Of a stretch of 12,689 nt of DNA, positions 1 through 9,192 are shown piece by piece. The number at the start of each line of letters is the position of its first letter. Position 1 is the first letter of the stretch. This DNA comes from an uncultured Clostridia bacterium. GTDB taxonomy: Bacteria > Bacillota > Clostridia > UBA1381. The notes below the pieces were generated by a model. That model saw nothing but the letters and a program-made list of their open reading frames with translations. It was not told where the DNA came from and did not search any database. The stretch covers positions 1 to 12,689 of the forward strand of contig CAKSRS010000069.1 in assembly GCA_934487205.1 (NCBI GenBank), read 5' to 3'. The position numbers were made by a program, and so were the translations under genes.

Positions 1-3000
1 CGGTAAAAGTTCAGTATTTTAACGGGCGGAATAAGTTCCGCTTCGGCAGATGTCAGCAAGCCTTCATCGACAAGGCGTGCAAGCTCGGAATTTATATATT
101 CTTCGTCCATATCGGTTTTGGGAACGATGTTCTGCATGGCGGTGTGCATTGCCGTGCCGTAATATGCGCCGCCCGGGCGGGTGTCGCATAAAAATTGCGG
201 AGTCGGCACAAGGACTGTTTCGGCGCGTGCCTTCAGTTCGGATACCGACACTTTTGTCGGTAAATCCGCGGCGGCGGAATGGCTGTAGTGAAAATCCAAA
301 ATCCGCGCAACATCGATTTCGTGCGGGGAAGAAACGGTTTCCGTTTGCATTGTGCGTGCCGTGCGGTGCAGGTCGCCGGAATAAATTCTTCGGAAAATCC
401 AGTTTTCGGAACACAGCGCGACCGGTGCGACCCAATCGGCAAAACATGATGATGACAGCACGGTTTTCGGCGCAATCGTTCCGCCGGCGATGTCATTTTT
501 TTTGTCCGTCTCGAATTTTTCAATACCGGAAGGCTTGTCGCTGTTTTTCTTTTCCCCGGCAACGGTTGCGACAAAGTAAAGCTTTTCGCGCGCACGCGTT
601 GCCGCGACGTAAAGCTTGCGTATTTCTTCCGACATTTGCTCCGATGTGATAACCGATTTTAAAACCGATTTCATCGGCGTTTCATAGCGTATGCTTTCTT
701 CAAAATCAATTCTGTCGGCGGCTATACCGAGTTCCTTGTGCAGTAAAATATTGGTGTTGTCCGAGCGTTTGCGGAATTTTTTGCTGCCGCCGGCAATAAA
801 TACGACGGGGAACTCCAAACCCTTGCTTTTATGTATGGTCATTATGCGCACGACGTTGTGCCCTTCGCCGACGAGGTTCGCCGACGATAAATCCTTTTCC
901 GCCTTTTTCATGCGTTCGATGTATTTTATAAAGCTGAAAAGTCCCTGAAATCCGTTGTTTTCAAACTCTTTTGCGCGCTCAAACAGCAGCTGCAGATTTG
1001 CCTGAGCCTCCTCGCCGTCATACATTGCCCCGGCAAATGCGTAAAAATCGGTTTCCTCGTACAGCGTCCAGATAAGTTTGTCGGTTGTCATAAAGCGTGA
1101 ATATCCGCGCCAGCGCGTGAGTTTGTCGATAAAGTCCGCCGCTTTTGCTGCCGCGGACCGCTGTTCGGCGTCCGGAAGGGCATCTTTGTCGGCGAGCGCC
1201 GCCGCACGCACCGCCGTGTAAAATTTTCCGCCCGCAAGTGTGCGGATAAACGCCAATTCGTTGTCGGTAAAAGCCGCAATCGGCGACCGCATGACACCGA
1301 TTAGCGGAATATCGTTATACGGGTTAAGTATAATTTTGAGGAGCGCAAGTATCAGACTCACTTCGCTGCGCTCAAAATAGCTTTCGCTTTCGGCGAAACA
1401 TTCTATCCCCGCCTCATTGAAAACAGCTGTGTATATATCCGCCGCCGCTTTGTATGACGACATAAGAATAACGATGTCGCGGTTTTCGATGCCGCGCGTT
1501 GTTCCGTTCTTTTCCGTGATTTGAAAATGTTCGGTTTTTAACCGGTTTATTTCCTGCGCGATAAATGTAGCCTCAAGTTCGGGGTTGGACATATCTTCAT
1601 CGTCCGAATCTTTGGGCGGCTGTTCTATGATGCAGCATTCCGACGTAAATCCTTCGCCTTCGGGGAAATCCTTGTTGCCTGGATACAGCATTTGTTCGCT
1701 GTCATAGTCGAGTTCACCCGCTTCTTCTGTCATTATTGCGGCGAAAAGGTCGTTGACGCTTGAGAGAACTTCCCTTCTGCTGCGGAAGTTTTGCGTAAGA
1801 ATGATGGTGCGGTTTTCGGCGTCTTTTTCGTTGACATAAAGGTCGTTTTTTGTTTTAAAAATGGACGGATCGCTGCTACGGAAACGGTAAATACTCTGTT
1901 TCATGTCGCCAACGGTGAAAAGATTGCTGCCGTCAGTAATATAATTGAATATTTTTTCCTGGAGCGGACTTGTGTCCTGGTATTCGTCCATAAGAATTTC
2001 GTCATATCGATTTTGCAAATCGGCGGCAATTTCGGGATTTTCGCGCAGAAGGCGCTCGGTCAGCTGTTCTATGTCGGAAAATTCCAAAAGCTTGCGCGAG
2101 ATTTTCTTTTCGGTAAATTTTTCGTCAAATTGCCGTACAATTTCCGACAGAGCTTTAACCTGCGGATACAAATCCTCCCGCGAGTCGCGCTGAGCCTTTT
2201 CGGGCGATATCGAAAGGAAGGATTTCATTGCGGCAACGGACGCTTTTACGCGGTCGCGCAGAGCAATAAGCGGCGCCTTTTCCTCTGCCGATTTTGACGC
2301 AAGCGCGGCAAGGCGCGGAAACTGAAACGATGTTATGCTTTGCCGCAGCTCGTCCGCGGACGAGTCGCGGAGCGGCTGCAGTGCGGTGCGCAAAAGATAA
2401 AACAGTTTGTAGTAACTTTTCCATTCGTCGAAAATATCCACGCCCTTTTCGGGGGGGTTGAGCCGCCAAAAACTGTCGTCATGCGCGCCGCTGCACATAT
2501 AAGACAGCGCGTCGTCCGTACATTTTAACGAATATTCGAGGTCGGAGCGGCAATCATGCATGCCGCGGCGGAACCATGCGGTGTTTTCTATACCGTCCGG
2601 GCACAGTAAATCTTCTGTTTTTTCGCTCAGCCACCCCATCGGGTCGGGAATTGAACGGATAAAATTATATATGTATTTAATCAGTTCGGCGAGAGGTTCA
2701 TCGCTTCTGCTTGAACCGTAAAGGCATAAGATACGGATAAAATCTTCGTCGCCGCTGTCATACAGTTCGGAAAATAACTCCTCCATTGTTTCGTCGGCGA
2801 GAATGGACGCCTGTGCGGTATCGGCGATGGAAAAATCGGGGTCGATACCCAAAAGACTGAAATTTTCGCGGACGAGTTTTAAACAAAATGCGTCGATTGT
2901 GGTGATGTCGCTTGCGGACAGGAGGAGCTGCTGGCGTTTTATCACGCGCTTGCGCTCGGCGTCGCCTTTTGCGGCTGCGGCGTCATATGCGTCCGACAGA

Positions 3001-3248
3001 GCGGTGCTTATACGCGTTTCCATTTCGCGCGCGGCGGCGTTGGTGAAGGTTACAACAAGCAGACGGTCTATATCGCCGCCTTTTGTGATATCATCCGGAA
3101 TGAGCTTTTCAATAATGCGCTGAACCAAAACTGCAGTTTTTCCGCTGCCTGCGGCGGCGCTTACAAGAATGTTGCAGCTGTTGCCATTCGAAAGATATTT
3201 TGTTTGTATTGCCTCAAGCTGTGCGTCTGTCCATTTATTTTTGCTCAT
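1..3248 (-). CDS. addA: AddA, helicase-nuclease subunit A (3' end cut off by window edge)
   Basis: AddA is the 3'-5' helicase and nuclease subunit of AddAB, the Firmicutes counterpart of RecBCD, which resects double-strand breaks for RecA. Translating the strand gives 1082 open codons from the ATG at 3248 to the window edge. UvrD-family motifs appear in order: WTDAQ near the N-terminus, Walker A AAAGSGKT at 31-38 (K37), VVTFTNAAAREM, Walker B DEYQDT at 421-426, GDMKQSIYRFR at 447-457, LTQNFRSR at 484-491, TIHKSKG at 804-810 and VAATRARE near 881. The first nuclease-domain motif, GTAMH, is at 1031-1035. Family members are about 1200-1250 residues, so roughly 120-170 C-terminal residues, including the catalytic Asp/Lys motif, lie outside. 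The start is set by an AGGAGGT site about 8 bases upstream, inside the end of addB. The 14-base overlap suggests coupled translation. No internal stop or frameshift was found in the stretches I translated. Confidence 0.96.
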   Translation of the reverse strand, partial: MSKNKWTDAQLEAIQTKYLSNGNSCNILVSAAAGSGKTAVLVQRIIEKLIPDDITKGGDIDRLLVVTFTNAAAREMETRISTALSDAYDAAAAKGDAERKRVIKRQQLLLSASDITTIDAFCLKLVRENFSLLGIDPDFSIADTAQASILADETMEELFSELYDSGDEDFIRILCLYGSSRSDEPLAELIKYIYNFIRSIPDPMGWLSEKTEDLLCPDGIENTAWFRRGMHDCRSDLEYSLKCTDDALSYMCSGAHDDSFWRLNPPEKGVDIFDEWKSYYKLFYLLRTALQPLRDSSADELRQSITSFQFPRLAALASKSAEEKAPLIALRDRVKASVAAMKSFLSISPEKAQRDSREDLYPQVKALSEIVRQFDEKFTEKKISRKLLEFSDIEQLTERLLRENPEIAADLQNRYDEILMDEYQDTSPLQEKIFNYITDGSNLFTVGDMKQSIYRFRSSDPSIFKTKNDLYVNEKDAENRTIILTQNFRSRREVLSSVNDLFAAIMTEEAGELDYDSEQMLYPGNKDFPEGEGFTSECCIIEQPPKDSDDEDMSNPELEATFIAQEINRLKTEHFQITEKNGTTRGIENRDIVILMSSYKAAADIYTAVFNEAGIECFAESESYFERSEVSLILALLKIILNPYNDIPLIGVMRSPIAAFTDNELAFIRTLAGGKFYTAVRAAALADKDALPDAEQRSAAAKAADFIDKLTRWRGYSRFMTTDKLIWTLYEETDFYAFAGAMYDGEEAQANLQLLFERAKEFENNGFQGLFSFIKYIERMKKAEKDLSSANLVGEGHNVVRIMTIHKSKGLEFPVVFIAGGSKKFRKRSDNTNILLHKELGIAADRIDFEESIRYETPMKSVLKSVITSEQMSEEIRKLYVAATRAREKLYFVATVAGEKKNSDKPSGIEKFETDKKNDIAGGTIAPKTVLSSSCFADWVAPVALCSENWIFRRIYSGDLHRTARTMQTETVSSPHEIDVARILDFHYSHSAAADLPTKVSVSELKARAETVLVPTPQFLCDTRPGGAYYGTAMHTAMQNIVPKTDMDEEYINSELARLVDEGLLTSAEAELIPPVKILNFY

Positions 3249-6200
3249 TTTCGTCTACCTCCTTTTTCATAAATTCCATTGCGGCGGATTTGTCGGTGAA
3301 AATTTTCCGCACACTGTCGAAATTTGAGTCGAACATGCATGCCTCGCGGAACTTACAGTATTCGCATGCAGACGTATCGCCGTCTTTGCACGGATTGATG
3401 TTTATATTGCCCGATTTTATGCGCCGGTCGGTTTCTACCGCGGTTTTTGCGGTGTATTTTTCGATTATGTCAAAATCGGCGCGCGCGGCAACCTGTGAAT
3501 ATTTGTAAAGCTTGTCCGCACCGAAGGAAACATTTAAAAACTCACTGGTTTTATTTTCCGCGATACCGCTGTCCATTTCTGTGAGGACGGGATTGTCGGG
3601 CGTGAGCTCGTCGCATGTGTCGTTTTCGTCGAGAATGATAAGCCCGTCAAGCTTTTTCTGCTTGCGGATTTCGGATTTTGCTTTATCCGGGTCGCTTAGC
3701 GGTTCGCTTATTATGTCGTCGTTTATGCGGTTGTACATGATTGCCGAGACTTGCGGCGAAAGCGACGTATCCGCCTTGTCTATACCGCCTTTTTTTGCAA
3801 GCTTTACGGCGGCGATTGCATATAAAACCAGCTGCATGTCAATTTTTCCGGCAATGGCGGCAATGTTAAATTTTTTGTGACCGGATTTGTAGTCGATGAT
3901 GCGTATTCCGAGACGGTTGCGTGCAATGCTTTCAATTACGTCTATGCGGTCGATTTTTCCGGCTAAGATAATGCTGTCGTCGCGCCAGTTGACGGTGACT
4001 TCAAAATCTTTTTCGTAGCATACCGATGTGTAGCCGCCGGCAGCAAGACTTTTGCGGATTGTTTCAGCGGATTTTTTCAGCGTTCTGCGGCAGCGCGACA
4101 GGAGATATTCGACGCGTTTGTCGTTTCCGCCCGCGCGCGCGAGGATTTTTTGCGTCATTTCGGTAATGACGTCATCTATGATTCGGTTGCTTTTTTCATC
4201 GGTGAGCGCCGCCCATCGTTCGTGAATTTCCGGGACGGTCGCCGCGCCGTTTTCCACGCGCATGCAAAAGTCATGTACCGCGGCATGGATAAGGCTGCCG
4301 ATGTGCGATTTTTCCACGCGCTTTTCTTCCTGCGGCCGCGCTTTCAGACCGTATTCCATATAGTATGAGAACGGGCACGAGGTGAATTTTTCAAGCGCGG
4401 TAATGCTGTATTTTTTGCTTTTGTATAAAGCGCCCGCGCGTTTGCGTGACAGCATCGGCTGCATGCGCTTGTATGCGGCGGCGGTGCGGATAATGGAAAG
4501 CTTGTCCTTGTATTCGGGATTTTTGGCGTACCAGTCAAAAACAGATTGCCACAGCGCTGTCGGTTTTTCCTTGTAGTATTCCGACAACCGCGCAAGCATG
4601 TAGTAAAATCCGCGTTTGGAGGACGCCAAAAGTTCTGCGTCGGACGGGGCGGAAATAATATTGTCGGTTATTTTTATATCGGGAAACATTTTTGTGAGTT
4701 CGCCGATAAAACGCGACGGTGCGATTGCGCTGCCGTCCGCCGCCGCGGCGGGACAGCTGACATACAGTTTTTCCGTCGCTGTGCTGAGTATGCGGTAAAG
4801 TTTTAATTCTTCAAGTGCGGCTCTGCCGGAATTGTCGGGCGCAATTTCTTTGTTGTTTTCGGCAAGAGCGGCGTTTATCGTGCATCTGTCGAGGTCGGAT
4901 AAAATACTTCCGCCCTGTGATTCGGCGGGGATTGCGCCGTGAGCCGCGCCGATTATAAAGAGATGCTTTACGCGGGTGGGCGAATTTCGCGCAACCGTGC
5001 CGACCGAAACGCGGTCGAGCCCGGACGGAATTATCGACAATTGACATTGCGAAAGTCCGAATTTGTAATACATCGCAAAATTTTCACGGCTGATACTGCC
5101 TTTGCCGAGAGTTATAACCATTTGGTCGAGCGTTTCGATAACGGCGTTCCAAACCTGACGGAACTGTTCCGCCTCGTCGCGCCGTCCGTCTGCAGTAAAC
5201 CGTTCACATTCGTATAAAATTCCTTCATATAAATTTATACCGCACAAAAAATCAAACACAGCCGCCGCAAGCGCCGTTACGGTACGGCCTTTGTTCTCAA
5301 GAAACTGCGCAAACGGCGAGATTATTTTTTCACGCAAGGCGTTAAGGGTGATAAGGTCCGTCTCGTCCTTGCGGTAGTTTTCTATCACATCGTCAAAAAC
5401 GGTTTCGCTGCGCTCTGTCCATTCGGAAAACCATGCCTTTTTACCCTTTATCCCGTGCAAAAGCACGTAATTTTCCAAACTATCTATTTCTTCCTGATTA
5501 ATCGGCTGCACACCAAAATCGGTTTTTTCGTATATGTAACCCGCGCGCAGATAATCGAATACGGCGCGGTAACTCCAATTTTCTTCTATTATATTAAACA
5601 GCGAAAGCACCGTTTTTGCAACGGGGTGAAGGGATACCGATATTTTTTCGTCGGTAAAAAACGGAATACCGTAGTCGGTAAAAATCGCGTTTAAGATATG
5701 TATATATTTGTCCATGTCGCCGCAAATTACCCCGATATCGCGGAAACGGCAGCCGCCGTCGCGCACGAGACGGATTATTTCCGCGGCGGTATGCTCCGTT
5801 TCGGAACACAGGTCGCGCGCTTTGAAAATTTCGATGTTTTCGCACGTATTGTCATAAACCGGTTTTTCGACGTGGTTTTTCAAAAGAAAGCGTATGTCAG
5901 GTGCCTTGATGTAGGCGGGCTCGGCGGCAAGACGCTTTGAATATAGCTGCGCGCCTTCCGATAATGCCGCAGCGGTCAGCTTTTTCATGGTTTTCTCAAT
6001 CGGCGCGAACAGCTCGCCGTCTGCAAGACCGAGGGTGATATGTACCCCGCGCGATGTGCGCAGAAGCGCTTTTATAACTTCGATATGTTTCGGCATAAAA
6101 TCGTTGTAATCATCTATAAAGAAGAAAGTGTCTTTAAATAAATTTTCCGCGTTGATTTTTTCGGCAAAAACCGAAAGCGCGTCGTCGCCGTCGGTGAGTT

Positions 6201-6690
6201 CGTCGGAAAAAAGGCTCAGATATCGGCTGTAAATTTCGTTTACAGATGCAAGCCTTCTCGCCGTCTGCGCATTTTCGGCGGAAACGGACGCCAAATCCAC
6301 GGGAGTGATGCCGTATCTTTTAAATTCCGAAAACAGCTCGGTGCATGAGTTTATAAACCCGCCGCGTCCGGCACAAGAGCAGAACATATTTTCTTCCGAT
6401 AATTCCTGCGCCGCTTTTGCCGCGAGCATTGTTTTTCCCGATGGAAGAACATTGCGGCTCGAGTCTATATGGCGGTGAACGAGACGTGAAAAAGTCAAAA
6501 CCTCAATGTGATTTAACCCCAATCCACCCATCTCCGCCGCAAGAGTTTTTTCGGCTGTGTATGAAAATTGCTCCGGGACGATAAGCACCGCGTTTGTTCC
6601 GGGATTGTTTTTCAGATTTTCTCTCATCAGCTCATACAGACAGCTGCTTTTTCCGCTGCCGATGTCGCCGGTAATTATATTTAAAAGCAT
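3235..6690 (-). CDS. addB: AddB, helicase-nuclease subunit B
   Basis: AddB is the second subunit of AddAB. It carries a helicase-like fold used for Chi recognition and DNA handling, and a nuclease domain that cuts the 5' strand. At 1151 residues it is close to the usual length of about 1160. A Walker A motif, GDIGSGKS, lies at residues 8-15. The C-terminal nuclease shows RIIDYKSG with D933 and K935, matching the catalytic pair of the family. The four cysteines that hold the 4Fe-4S cluster are present: C772 in SCPFSYY, then C1109-X2-C1112-X5-C1118 in CEYCKFREAC. All key residues are intact, so the enzyme should be active. AAGGAG sits 8 bases before the ATG. The gene lies 53 bases after murA and overlaps addA by 14 bases, the usual addB-addA order. 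Confidence 0.97.
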   Translation of the reverse strand: MLLNIITGDIGSGKSSCLYELMRENLKNNPGTNAVLIVPEQFSYTAEKTLAAEMGGLGLNHIEVLTFSRLVHRHIDSSRNVLPSGKTMLAAKAAQELSEENMFCSCAGRGGFINSCTELFSEFKRYGITPVDLASVSAENAQTARRLASVNEIYSRYLSLFSDELTDGDDALSVFAEKINAENLFKDTFFFIDDYNDFMPKHIEVIKALLRTSRGVHITLGLADGELFAPIEKTMKKLTAAALSEGAQLYSKRLAAEPAYIKAPDIRFLLKNHVEKPVYDNTCENIEIFKARDLCSETEHTAAEIIRLVRDGGCRFRDIGVICGDMDKYIHILNAIFTDYGIPFFTDEKISVSLHPVAKTVLSLFNIIEENWSYRAVFDYLRAGYIYEKTDFGVQPINQEEIDSLENYVLLHGIKGKKAWFSEWTERSETVFDDVIENYRKDETDLITLNALREKIISPFAQFLENKGRTVTALAAAVFDFLCGINLYEGILYECERFTADGRRDEAEQFRQVWNAVIETLDQMVITLGKGSISRENFAMYYKFGLSQCQLSIIPSGLDRVSVGTVARNSPTRVKHLFIIGAAHGAIPAESQGGSILSDLDRCTINAALAENNKEIAPDNSGRAALEELKLYRILSTATEKLYVSCPAAAADGSAIAPSRFIGELTKMFPDIKITDNIISAPSDAELLASSKRGFYYMLARLSEYYKEKPTALWQSVFDWYAKNPEYKDKLSIIRTAAAYKRMQPMLSRKRAGALYKSKKYSITALEKFTSCPFSYYMEYGLKARPQEEKRVEKSHIGSLIHAAVHDFCMRVENGAATVPEIHERWAALTDEKSNRIIDDVITEMTQKILARAGGNDKRVEYLLSRCRRTLKKSAETIRKSLAAGGYTSVCYEKDFEVTVNWRDDSIILAGKIDRIDVIESIARNRLGIRIIDYKSGHKKFNIAAIAGKIDMQLVLYAIAAVKLAKKGGIDKADTSLSPQVSAIMYNRINDDIISEPLSDPDKAKSEIRKQKKLDGLIILDENDTCDELTPDNPVLTEMDSGIAENKTSEFLNVSFGADKLYKYSQVAARADFDIIEKYTAKTAVETDRRIKSGNININPCKDGDTSACEYCKFREACMFDSNFDSVRKIFTDKSAAMEFMKKEVDENEQK

Positions 6691-6743
6691 GAAATCACTC
6701 CTTACCTATATAATATAACATATTTTGCGCGCAAAAAAAAGTA

Positions 6744-7991
6744 CTATTCGGAAAAAATATTTGCGCCGAGTGCGGAAAGTTTTCCGCAGAGGTTTTCATA
6801 GCCCCGTTCAATGTGTTCCACGCCGCTGATTTCGGTTTCGCCGGAGGCACACAATCCGGCAAGCACGAGAGACGCGCCGCCGCGCAAATCGAATGCCGTA
6901 ACCTTGGAGCCGCTGAGCTTTTTGCTGCCCTCAATAACCGAACTGCGCCCGTCTATGCGGATATTTGCGCCCATTCGGTTCAGCTCGCCTATGTGGAGAA
7001 AACGATTTTCAAAAACGGTTTCAACTATAATTCCCGTCCCTTCCGTTTCGCATAACAGCGCCGAAAACTGCGCCTGCATATCTGTCGGAAATCCGGGGAA
7101 CGGCAGAGTTTTTATGTTTGCCGAGGAGAGCGGCATGCGCGCGTCAACCGCTATGGAATTTTCGTGTTCGGTAACTACGGCGCCCATTTCTGTCAGCTTT
7201 GCCGTTACGGGCTTTACGTGCACGGGATTGACGTTCAGAATCTCGCCGCACCCGCCCGTTATGGCAAAGGCGCTCATAAAAGTCCCCGCCTCTATCCTGT
7301 CTGAAATTACCGAGTGCGTGCATGGGGTGAGACTGCGCACGCCGGTTATGGTTATTGTGTCGCTGCCCATGCCGGATATTCCGGCGCCCTGTTTGTTTAA
7401 AAATTCTGCAAGGTCGGAGATTTCGGGTTCTGCCGCAGCATTTTCGATTATGGTTTCGCCGTCGGCGAGTACAGCCGCCATTATCAGGTTTTCCGTCGCG
7501 CCGACGCTGGGAAAATCAAGATAAATTTTGGCGCCCGTAAGCCGCTTGCATGAAAGGTCGACGTAGCCGTGCCCGTTTTCGATTTCCGCGCCGAGTGCGG
7601 CAAAACCTTTCAAATGCAAATCTATCGGTCGGTTGCCTATCGGGCAGCCGCCGGGCATGGATATCCGCGCTCTGCCCATACGTGCAAGGAGCGGTCCCGC
7701 AAGCAGAAACGAGCCGCGGAATTTGCTGACAGGTTCATACGGGGCGCAATAGCCGCTGCATTCGGAAAAGTCTATGTCCACACAGTCGCCGCGGCGCGTG
7801 TATCGCCCGCCGAGGTCGGCAAGAATTTTCAGCATATTTTCAATGTCGCTCAGCCGCGGTATGTTTTTGAGCCGGGTTTGTCCTTTTGTAAGAATGGACG
7901 CGGCGAGAATGGGCAGCGCCGCATTTTTTGAGCCGGAGCACAGCACACTGCCTGAAAGTGGTTCGGATTTTTGTATAATTATTTTTTTCAT
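6744..7991 (-). CDS. murA: MurA, UDP-N-acetylglucosamine 1-carboxyvinyltransferase
   Basis: MurA transfers enolpyruvate from PEP to UDP-GlcNAc, the first committed step of peptidoglycan synthesis, in the cytoplasm. The protein has 415 residues, normal for the family. Visible landmarks are SGSKNAALPILAA with K22 and N23 of the substrate site, R92 in FRGSFLLAGP, the PEP-binding and fosfomycin-target cysteine C116 in PGGCPIGNRPIDLH, and the general acid/base D304 in FPGFPTDMQAQF. C116 rather than Asp predicts fosfomycin sensitivity at the target level. An AGGA Shine-Dalgarno lies 8 bases before the ATG. The promoter is not clear: a CATAAT-like -10 (plus-strand 8045-8050) has only a poor -35. Many Firmicutes have two paralogues (murA and murZ); this window alone cannot tell which this is. 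It is probably co-transcribed with addB, as no terminator separates them. Confidence 0.96.
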   Translation of the reverse strand: MKKIIIQKSEPLSGSVLCSGSKNAALPILAASILTKGQTRLKNIPRLSDIENMLKILADLGGRYTRRGDCVDIDFSECSGYCAPYEPVSKFRGSFLLAGPLLARMGRARISMPGGCPIGNRPIDLHLKGFAALGAEIENGHGYVDLSCKRLTGAKIYLDFPSVGATENLIMAAVLADGETIIENAAAEPEISDLAEFLNKQGAGISGMGSDTITITGVRSLTPCTHSVISDRIEAGTFMSAFAITGGCGEILNVNPVHVKPVTAKLTEMGAVVTEHENSIAVDARMPLSSANIKTLPFPGFPTDMQAQFSALLCETEGTGIIVETVFENRFLHIGELNRMGANIRIDGRSSVIEGSKKLSGSKVTAFDLRGGASLVLAGLCASGETEISGVEHIERGYENLCGKLSALGANIFSE

Positions 7992-8091
7992 TGATTGTGT
8001 CCTTCTTTGACGGAATATTTTTTTAAAATTTGTTCGGTAATTTTATTATGCACGTTATGGCTTTTTTTAAAAGTGTAAATAAAAGAATTTA

Positions 8092-8108
8092 TTTGAATAA
8101 AATTCAAA
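8092..8108. repeat. AT-rich inverted repeat upstream of the rpmG promoter
   Basis: A 7-base inverted repeat, TTTGAAT-aaa-ATTCAAA, ends 7 bases before the -35 box of the rpmG promoter in the murA/rpmG divergent gap. It could be a small operator or part of an AT-rich UP element. In AT-rich DNA it may also be chance. Apart from this repeat and the rpmG promoter, I see nothing convincing in the murA-proximal half of the gap. Confidence 0.3.
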
Positions 8109-8115
8109 AAAATAC

Positions 8116-8144
8116 TTGACAAATATGCAGGGTAATGTTATAAT
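8116..8144 (+). promoter_or_regulatory. Consensus SigA-type promoter of rpmG-secE-nusG
   Basis: TTGACA at 8116-8121 and TATAAT at 8139-8144 are both perfect matches with a 17-base spacer. A TG at 8136-8137 one base before the -10 adds the extended -10 element. The start of transcription is expected near 8151, giving a leader of about 94 bases before rpmG. Such an optimal promoter fits a ribosomal and transcription-factor operon. Confidence 0.92.
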
Positions 8145-8150
8145 ATTCAC

Positions 8151-8244
8151 GATAAGAAGTGGGTTCTTTTTTTTTGCGTGTTAAATTTATGCGCACTAAG
8201 GGGACGGCTTTGTATATTTGACGAGTACAGACGGAGGTGTAACC
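8151..8244 (+). other. 5' leader of the rpmG transcript
   Basis: About 94 bases lie between the expected start of transcription and the rpmG ATG. The first bases can form a weak hairpin (AAGAA 8154-8158 with TTCTT 8164-8168) running into nine T residues at 8167-8175. The rest shows no strong structure that I can see. The GGAGG at 8233-8237 is the rpmG Shine-Dalgarno. I recognise no known leader family here. Confidence 0.45.
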
Positions 8245-8394
8245 ATGAGAGTAAAAATAACATTGGCTTGTTCGGAATGTAAGCAGAGAAACTACAATAC
8301 TATGAAAAATAAGAAGAACGACCCGGACAGACTGGAAATGAACAAGTACTGCAAATTCTGCAGAAAGCACACTTTGCACAAGGAAACAAAATAA
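8245..8394 (+). CDS. rpmG: 50S ribosomal protein L33
   Basis: L33 is a small 50S protein near the E site. The 49-residue product starts MRVKITLACSECKQRNY and ends with a short lysine-rich tail. The pairs C9-X2-C12 and C36-X2-C39 make the zinc ribbon, so this is the zinc-binding (C+) form rather than the zinc-free paralogue. GGAGG lies 7 bases before the ATG. It is the first gene after the promoter, and its place directly before secE is common in Firmicutes. No tRNA gene lies between rpmG and secE, which are 18 bases apart. Confidence 0.97.
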   Translation: MRVKITLACSECKQRNYNTMKNKKNDPDRLEMNKYCKFCRKHTLHKETK

Positions 8395-8412
8395 GATAAG
8401 GAGATTTTTGTT

Positions 8413-8634
8413 ATGGCTGAAAATAAAAATGCGGCTGCATCAAAGAATAAGGCTATGAAGTTCTTCAAAGAAACGAAAGCGGAAATGAAAAAGGTTTCGT
8501 GGCCGAGCAAAGAGCAGCTGTTCCACAATACCGTAATAATCCTGGTATTCATAATCATAGCAACAGCTTTTTTGTCTATTGTTGACGTTGGTTTTCAAAA
8601 GGGTCTGTCATTTATACTGGATATTTTGAAATAA
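8413..8634 (+). CDS. secE: Preprotein translocase subunit SecE
   Basis: SecE is the clamp-like small subunit of the SecYEG membrane channel. The 73-residue protein is the short one-helix form typical of Gram-positives. A charged N-terminus leads to the family hallmark EMKKVSWPSKEQL at 24-36, which forms the amphipathic helix on the membrane surface. A single membrane helix follows at about 40-57 (NTVIILVFIIIATAFLSI). AAGGAG at 8398-8403 precedes the ATG by 9 bases. The secE-nusG pairing just downstream is nearly universal. Confidence 0.96.
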   Translation: MAENKNAAASKNKAMKFFKETKAEMKKVSWPSKEQLFHNTVIILVFIIIATAFLSIVDVGFQKGLSFILDILK

Positions 8635-8662
8635 GATAAAGTTGGTATAAAAGGAGATTATT

Positions 8663-9190
8663 ATGGCAGACGAGGCAAAGTGGTATGTGGCGCACACATA
8701 CTCCGGTTATGAAAATAAGGTAAAAGCAAATATCGAAAAATCAGTTGAAAACCGCGGAATGGGTGACTATATTCAGGCAGTCGAAGTGCCTATGGAGGAT
8801 GTCATCGAAGAAAAGAACGGCGAAGAAAAGGTTGTTAAACGTAAAATATTCCCCGGTTATGTCGTAATCAAAATGATTATGAATGATGAAAGCTGGTATG
8901 TTGTTCGTAATACACGCGGTGTTACCGGTTTTGTAGGACCCGGTTCAAAGCCGGTGCCTCTTTCCGATGAGGAAGTAGAAAAAATGGGTGTTGAGCAGGT
9001 ACGTATGGCTGATATCGCATTTGAAGTCGGCGACAGCGTAAATGTAAAATCGGGCCCGCTTGAAGGCTTTTCCGGCAAGATTGAAAAAATCGATAACGAG
9101 AGCCGGAAAGTTACGGTTAAGGTTTCCATGTTTGGCCGTGAAACACCGATTGAAGTTGAACCCGGTCAGCTTGAGAAACTTTCAGACTAA
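8663..9190 (+). CDS. nusG: Transcription termination/antitermination protein NusG
   Basis: NusG binds the RNA polymerase clamp, modulates pausing and termination, and links transcription to translation. The 175-residue product has the N-terminal NGN domain (about 5-110), beginning KWYVAHTYSGYENKVKANI and holding FPGYVVIKM and VRNTRGVTGFVG. The KOW domain spans about 120-155 (VGDSVNVKSGPLEGFSGKI). Length and domain order are standard. AAGGAG lies 6 bases before the ATG. A 112-base structured spacer separates it from rplK, and no promoter is visible there, so rplKA probably depends on read-through from the rpmG promoter. Confidence 0.97.
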   Translation: MADEAKWYVAHTYSGYENKVKANIEKSVENRGMGDYIQAVEVPMEDVIEEKNGEEKVVKRKIFPGYVVIKMIMNDESWYVVRNTRGVTGFVGPGSKPVPLSDEEVEKMGVEQVRMADIAFEVGDSVNVKSGPLEGFSGKIEKIDNESRKVTVKVSMFGRETPIEVEPGQLEKLSD

Positions 9191-9192
9191 GC

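Noticed and set aside
50..649. 199-codon open frame on the plus strand opposite addA, with further ones opposite at 64-447 and 233-595
   Set aside because: They lie within the addA coding region, have unlikely compositions rich in Arg, Cys and Pro, and show no recognisable family. The minus-strand addA frame is supported by many motifs.
6724..6737. TTTTGCGCGCAAAA palindrome between murA and addB
   Set aside because: A 14-base perfect palindrome without loop or T-tract in the right place for the minus strand. It is too short to call a terminator or operator.
6811..7524. 237-codon open frame opposite murA
   Set aside because: It is a by-product of murA codon bias on the other strand. It has no ribosome binding site or family features, while murA is complete with its active-site residues.
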